From CAZJKE01 sp964555625 (GTDB lineage: Bacteria; Planctomycetota; Phycisphaerae; Phycisphaerales; SM1A02), in NCBI GenBank assembly GCA_964555625.1, contig CAZKTE010000022.1:1-25287 (forward strand): 25,287 nt of DNA, in the 5' to 3' direction. Shown piece after piece: positions 22,362-25,287 of this stretch (the stretch's first letter is position 1; each line of letters opens with the position of its first letter). The notes under the pieces are model-generated. The model did not search any database and had not been told where the DNA came from. It was given only the letters and a program-made list of their open reading frames with translations. The position numbers were made by a program, and so were the translations under genes.

Positions 22362-23969
22362 ATGATCGAGTGCACGAACTCCAGCCGAGGCGGCCGATCT
22401 ATCTTCCTTGAGACGTTCGGCTGCCAGATGAACGAGCTCGACAGCGAGCTGATCCGCGGGCAACTGGCGGCTCTGGGGTATCACTTCATCGACGACCGCG
22501 CAGCGGCGGACGTCGTGCTCTTCAACACCTGCTCCGTGCGGGAACAGGCCGAGAACAAGGTGCTCAGTCGCGTCGGGCAGCTTGGCATGGAGAAGGACCA
22601 GGAGCGAGAGGTCATCGTGGGGCTCGTGGGGTGCCTGGCCGAACGTGAGGGGGAGCGGTTGATCACCCGCTTTCCCCAGATCGACCTGCTCTGTGGACCT
22701 GGAGAACTCGATCGCCTTCCCCAGCTGCTTGAGAACGCCTTCAAGGGCGCGGCGGTGGAACAGGCTGATCGCATCGCACTCCAGGGCAATCGCTCTCGGC
22801 GATCAGCGGCGCTCTCCGCGGCACAGGACAACCTCGAGGCCCTGGACCTCTCGCGCGCCTTCGACCCGGACCGGACTTCAACTGCCGGTCGGTCGGCATA
22901 TGTGCGAATCACGCGAGGCTGCAACAAGTTCTGCACCTACTGCGTGGTTCCCAACACGCGCGGCGCGGAGGTGCATCGACCACCCGATGCGATCGTCGAC
23001 GAATGCATGCGACTGGCAGACGAAGGCGTCATCGAGGTCACGCTGCTGGGCCAGACGGTCAATCACTACTGCTACACCCATGGCACTGCGGTATCGAGCG
23101 ACGGTCGCGAACTTGCGCAGGTGGGGCCGGGACTTGCTGCATTTCGAAGCGCAGCGTCAAACGGCGCCCGCGTGACTACGTTCGCCGACCTTCTGCACCG
23201 CATCCACGAGTCCGTGCCGGCGATTCGCCGGCTCCGCTTCGTGACCAGCTACCCGCGCGACTTCAGTGACGAGGCGCTGGGCGTCATGCGCGACTGCCCG
23301 CGGATCTGTCGCTACCTGCACGTACCTGCGCAGAGCGGGTCCAACGAGGTGCTGGCTCGCATGAACCGCGGCTACAGCGTTGAGCAGTACGAGGCGTTCA
23401 TCGAGCGTGCCCGCAGCACCGTGCCTGGGATCGAGATCGCCGGCGACATCATCGTCGGTTTCCCCGGCGAGACGGAGGACGACTTCGACGCTACTTGCGA
23501 CCTGCTGCGGCGCGTTCGGTTCAAGAACAACTTCGTCTTCAGGTACTCGCCGAGGCCCGGCACGGTCGCCATCAAGCGACTTGAGGACGACGTGCCCGAG
23601 GACCGAAAGCGAGCCCGCCTCAACAGTCTCCTTGCGCTTCAGGCAGACATCGGTCGTGAGGTGCACGCTGCCTACGAGGGGCGCACCGTCGAGATCCTCG
23701 TGGAGCGACACAGCCCCCATGCGCAGAGCCAGGCCGACAATGGCATCGAGGTGCGATGGCAGCAGTCAATGACCCAGTTGTCCGGACGCACGGATGGCGA
23801 TCTGATCTGCGTCTTCGATGCGCCCGCCGACGCTGCCGAGCATCTCCTCGGCGAGATCGTGACCGTGCATGTCGAGGGCTCAGGGCCACTGATCCTCAAG
23901 GGCCGACTGCTGCAGGACAGCGCAATACCCATGGGGAAGTGGCAATCTGGGGGGTTTCAGATGCGATGA
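22362..23969 (+). CDS. miaB: tRNA-2-methylthio-N6-isopentenyladenosine synthase MiaB, extended
   Basis: This 535-residue methylthiotransferase is longer than E. coli MiaB (474). The N-terminal domain holds the auxiliary cluster cysteines Cys21 (FGCQMN), Cys57 (NTCSVREQAENK) and Cys91 (GCLAEREG). The radical-SAM CxxxCxxC is Cys187, Cys191, Cys194 (RGCNKFCTYCVVPNTRG). Further signatures are VTLLGQTVNHY, HVPAQSGSN and GDIIVGFPGETEDDF, with a C-terminal TRAM domain (about 450-530). It adds a methylthio group to i6A37 of tRNAs. VTLLGQTVN with EVHRPP marks MiaB rather than MtaB or RimO. Two stretches appear inserted: about 140-175 before the radical-SAM domain and about 236-272 after LLGQTVN. ATG 22362 has no ribosome site. 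Confidence 0.95.
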   Translation: MIECTNSSRGGRSIFLETFGCQMNELDSELIRGQLAALGYHFIDDRAAADVVLFNTCSVREQAENKVLSRVGQLGMEKDQEREVIVGLVGCLAEREGERLITRFPQIDLLCGPGELDRLPQLLENAFKGAAVEQADRIALQGNRSRRSAALSAAQDNLEALDLSRAFDPDRTSTAGRSAYVRITRGCNKFCTYCVVPNTRGAEVHRPPDAIVDECMRLADEGVIEVTLLGQTVNHYCYTHGTAVSSDGRELAQVGPGLAAFRSAASNGARVTTFADLLHRIHESVPAIRRLRFVTSYPRDFSDEALGVMRDCPRICRYLHVPAQSGSNEVLARMNRGYSVEQYEAFIERARSTVPGIEIAGDIIVGFPGETEDDFDATCDLLRRVRFKNNFVFRYSPRPGTVAIKRLEDDVPEDRKRARLNSLLALQADIGREVHAAYEGRTVEILVERHSPHAQSQADNGIEVRWQQSMTQLSGRTDGDLICVFDAPADAAEHLLGEIVTVHVEGSGPLILKGRLLQDSAIPMGKWQSGGFQMR

Positions 23970-24106
23970 GGGCCGGATTGGCCGCCAATCCCGGAATTGC
24001 GCAGTTGACTGGGGTCGCCTCGCCAGTACCTTCAGGAGGCCGCCTAGTCATGCTGGGCGGCGGCCCATGGTGGGAACGGGGAGATCAGGGCGTACCACGA
24101 CCACCT

Positions 24107-24126
24107 GGGGATCAATGATGATCCCC
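24107..24126 (+). terminator. Hairpin after miaB, terminator-like without U-run
   Basis: GGGGATCA and TGATCCCC pair perfectly (8 bp) around a 4-nt loop ATGA. CCGGAACCGG follows close by. There is no T-run, so intrinsic termination would be weak; an RNA-stabilising 3' hairpin about 140 nt after miaB is as likely. Confidence 0.35.
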
Positions 24127-24239
24127 GGAACCGGTCGAGGACCCCTGCGAATGGGCCAGATGATTGGGGAACGCGGCTGAGCGAGATGTCTCAAGTCAGC
24201 TCTGCGGGCATCGTGTCTTGGCCGAGATAGTATTTCGAA

Positions 24240-24251
24240 ACTAGATCTAGT
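24240..24251. promoter_or_regulatory. 12-bp palindrome in the leader of the exported protein
   Basis: ACTAGATCTAGT is fully self-complementary and lies 22 nt before the ATG at 24274, in an unusually AT-rich patch for this genome. A TTGGCC at 24219-24224 and TAGATC at 24242-24247 are 17 nt apart and could be a promoter pair that overlaps the palindrome, which would then act as an operator. Confidence 0.35.
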
Positions 24252-24273
24252 AAGGAAGTAGAGGATAGAAACA

Positions 24274-24936
24274 ATGAACATGAAGACGCTTTCGTTGGCT
24301 GCCGGCGTCGGCTCGCTCCTGTTTGCGGGCGTGGCTTCGGCAGACTACACGGGGCTCTCTGGAGAGCTCCACGCGAACGGCGGCGTCAGCGGCACTTGGA
24401 CGGCTCGCATCTATGCGAACTTTTCCGATGCCGGTGACATGCTCAATGCCGTTTATGGCGACTCGGGTAACACGCTGTCCGTAGGGACAGACACGTCGTT
24501 CTACCAGAACACGTTTGGTGGCCCCACGAGCACGTCGATCAACCCCGCGCTCTACGACGCTTTCCCAAGCCTCGTGTATGACAGCTGGGTCACGATCGGC
24601 CTTGAGGACCAGACTGGCAATGCCCTGCTCGACATCGGAATCGATTTCAGCGATTTCGAGGCCGGCGGTGGCATCTCCACGAACAACGGTTCCTGGTTCG
24701 CGACTCCCGATGACCCGCAGGTACTCGCAGGTAGCGAGATGCGTGTCTTGATTGGCCAGTTCACGGTTTATGGCTCCGGCCACGTGAGTGGTGTGATCAA
24801 CATGCAGGGCAAGACTGCCGGCGGTGACAACTGGGTCACCACGGGCGTTGCCTTTGATTACGCGATCCCCGCACCCGGTGCTCTGGCCCTCCTGGGCCTG
24901 GCCGGTCTTGCTGGCACGCGTCGTCGCCGCGCATGA
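24274..24936 (+). CDS. Exported protein with PEP-CTERM-like sorting tail
   Basis: A 220-residue secreted protein. The signal peptide is residues 1-23 (KTLSLAAGVGSLLFAGVASA, cut after ASA). The mature part is rich in Gly, Ser, Thr, Asp and Asn and predicted beta-rich (YTGLSGELHANGGVSGTWTARIYANFSD ...), with no Cys. The C-terminus is IPAPGALALLGLAGLAGTRRRRA: a Pro-containing motif, a hydrophobic helix and a basic end, the form of PEP-CTERM/exosortase-type anchors in Phycisphaerales. It is probably anchored or sorted at the cell surface. Start ATG 24274 has GAGGA 8 nt upstream, the best ribosome site at this end. Its leader and the strong hairpin after it suggest a well-expressed single-gene unit. 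Molecular role unknown. Confidence 0.88.
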   Translation: MNMKTLSLAAGVGSLLFAGVASADYTGLSGELHANGGVSGTWTARIYANFSDAGDMLNAVYGDSGNTLSVGTDTSFYQNTFGGPTSTSINPALYDAFPSLVYDSWVTIGLEDQTGNALLDIGIDFSDFEAGGGISTNNGSWFATPDDPQVLAGSEMRVLIGQFTVYGSGHVSGVINMQGKTAGGDNWVTTGVAFDYAIPAPGALALLGLAGLAGTRRRRA

Positions 24937-25237
24937 CCCGCGAACAGGTGCTCTGACCCGAGGGGTCGGGTTCGATCGCCTGATACGTGTGTAACTTTCA
25001 GCCGCCGCTGCCCAAACGGGCAGCGGCGGCTGTCTTGCGCAGGGAGCGACCGATAATCCTCGCGTGCCTTGGATCGCCCGATGTGCCAGGACGCGGCGCC
25101 ACCGGCGAAGGCCGCACAGCCCGATGTCGAGATCGCGTTGCGTGCAACGGAGGTGGTGCCTGAACCTCAGGTTGGCCGCCAGTGCGCCGATACACCTCTT
25201 GCGGTGGTAATTCCGCCGCTACCAGGAGTACGAGCAG
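24937..25237. other. Intergenic stretch before the last gene
   Basis: These 301 bases hold no supported gene. They contain a small hairpin GACCC-GAG-GGGTC at 24955-24967, the strong hairpin at 24999-25032, a possible -10 box GATAAT at 25052-25057 with no matching -35, and a ribosome site AGGAG at 25224-25228. Open frames on both strands here look like high-GC chance frames. Confidence 0.5.
24999..25032 (+). terminator. Strong hairpin, probable transcription end of the PEP-CTERM-like gene
   Basis: CAGCCGCCGCTGCCC (24999-25013) pairs perfectly over 15 bp with 25018-25032 around the loop AAAC. TCTTGC follows rather than a long T-run, so this is an imperfect intrinsic terminator. It begins 62 nt after the stop codon. 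Confidence 0.65.
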
Positions 25238-25287
25238 ATGCACAGCACACATCGCACCATCGCAGTTGCAGCAGTCGCCTCGTTGAT
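25238..25287 (+). CDS. Start of a second exported protein (cut by window edge)
   Basis: ATG 25238 is preceded by AGGAG 9 nt upstream, a good ribosome site. The 16 complete codons read MHSTHRTIAVAAVASL: a short basic N-terminus and the beginning of a hydrophobic run, as in a signal peptide. Nothing else can be said. It may be another surface protein like its neighbour. Confidence 0.6.
   Translation, partial: MHSTHRTIAVAAVASL

Larger units (their letters stand above)
23970..24273. other. Intergenic stretch between miaB and the PEP-CTERM-like gene
   Basis: These 304 bases hold no gene I can support. A 50-codon frame (23966-24118) overlaps the miaB stop but has no recognisable features. Present are a hairpin at 24107-24126, then a change to AT-rich sequence from about 24225 leading to the next gene, with a 12-bp palindrome at 24240-24251 and a ribosome site GAGGA at 24261-24265. 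The length suggests an independent promoter and a long leader for the exported protein. Confidence 0.5.

Noticed and set aside
23966..24118. 50-codon frame overlapping the miaB stop
   Set aside because: It has the ATGA overlap seen in real coupled genes, but no signal peptide, helix or motif, and the end sits in a hairpin loop. Left as possible only.
24969..24985. GGTTCGATC string resembling a tRNA T-loop
   Set aside because: The flanking bases do not form the 5-bp T-stem and no acceptor or anticodon arm can be drawn.
24998..25252. 84-codon minus-strand frame across the final intergenic region
   Set aside because: It runs through the strong hairpin, is low-complexity Arg/Pro-rich, and opposes the start of an exported protein with a good ribosome site.
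25081..25287. Plus-strand frame from ATG 25081 open to the edge
   Set aside because: No ribosome site, and in its last third it turns into a His/Ser/Arg mix overlapping the better start at 25238.

Overview
This is a GC-rich, densely coded bacterial window. The best guess at its source is a planctomycete of the Phycisphaerae/Phycisphaerales type. The main pointer is the secreted protein at 24274-24936, which ends in an IPAPGALALLGLAGL + RRRR sorting tail of the PEP-CTERM kind common in that group. A divergent MurG and a second signal-peptide gene after it are compatible. The lineage is an inference from protein style; there is no rRNA here.

Left half (1-13412, minus strand, read right to left): one very tight run of fourteen genes. 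No gap is larger than about 46 nt and many stop/start codons overlap. The order is a HEAT-like exported protein, class II fumarase (fumC), an FlK-like hot-dog thioesterase, paaF, paaG, paaH, a PaaJ/PcaF-type thiolase, paaA, paaB, paaC, paaD, then E1-alpha, E1-beta and the start of E2 of a branched-chain-type 2-oxoacid dehydrogenase complex. E2 runs off the left edge. Together this is most of the aerobic phenylacetyl-CoA (Paa) route: epoxidation (PaaABC, with PaaD for maturation), isomerisation (PaaG), then beta-oxidation-like steps (PaaF, PaaH, PaaJ) to acetyl-CoA and succinyl-CoA. Fumarase carries succinate-derived carbon onward. PaaE (reductase), PaaZ (ring opening), PaaK (CoA ligase) and a PaaX/PaaR regulator are not seen in the window. 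PaaB is double length and looks like a tandem fusion.

Middle (13413-18002): a 100-nt divergent region with a perfect 12-bp inverted repeat separates the big operon from a TPR protein gene. A lone rpsR follows on the minus strand. Next comes a plus-strand operon with overlapping stops and starts: a class I glutamine-amidotransferase/peptidase C26 protein, a YgfZ/GcvT-like folate-binding protein, a 44-residue single-span membrane protein, and an HMG-CoA lyase-family protein. HMG-CoA lyase and a branched-chain oxoacid dehydrogenase both belong to leucine breakdown, so the area as a whole looks like an amino-acid/aromatic-acid catabolism island.

Right part (18013-25287): a REC-like/GAF-like/GGDEF diguanylate cyclase with a small co-transcribed partner, then a cell-wall piece (small lipoprotein, ftsW, murG) on the minus strand. 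On the plus strand are a long miaB, the PEP-CTERM-like exported protein followed by a strong hairpin, and the first 16 codons of another exported protein. I found no tRNA, rRNA, CRISPR array, transposase or phage gene.
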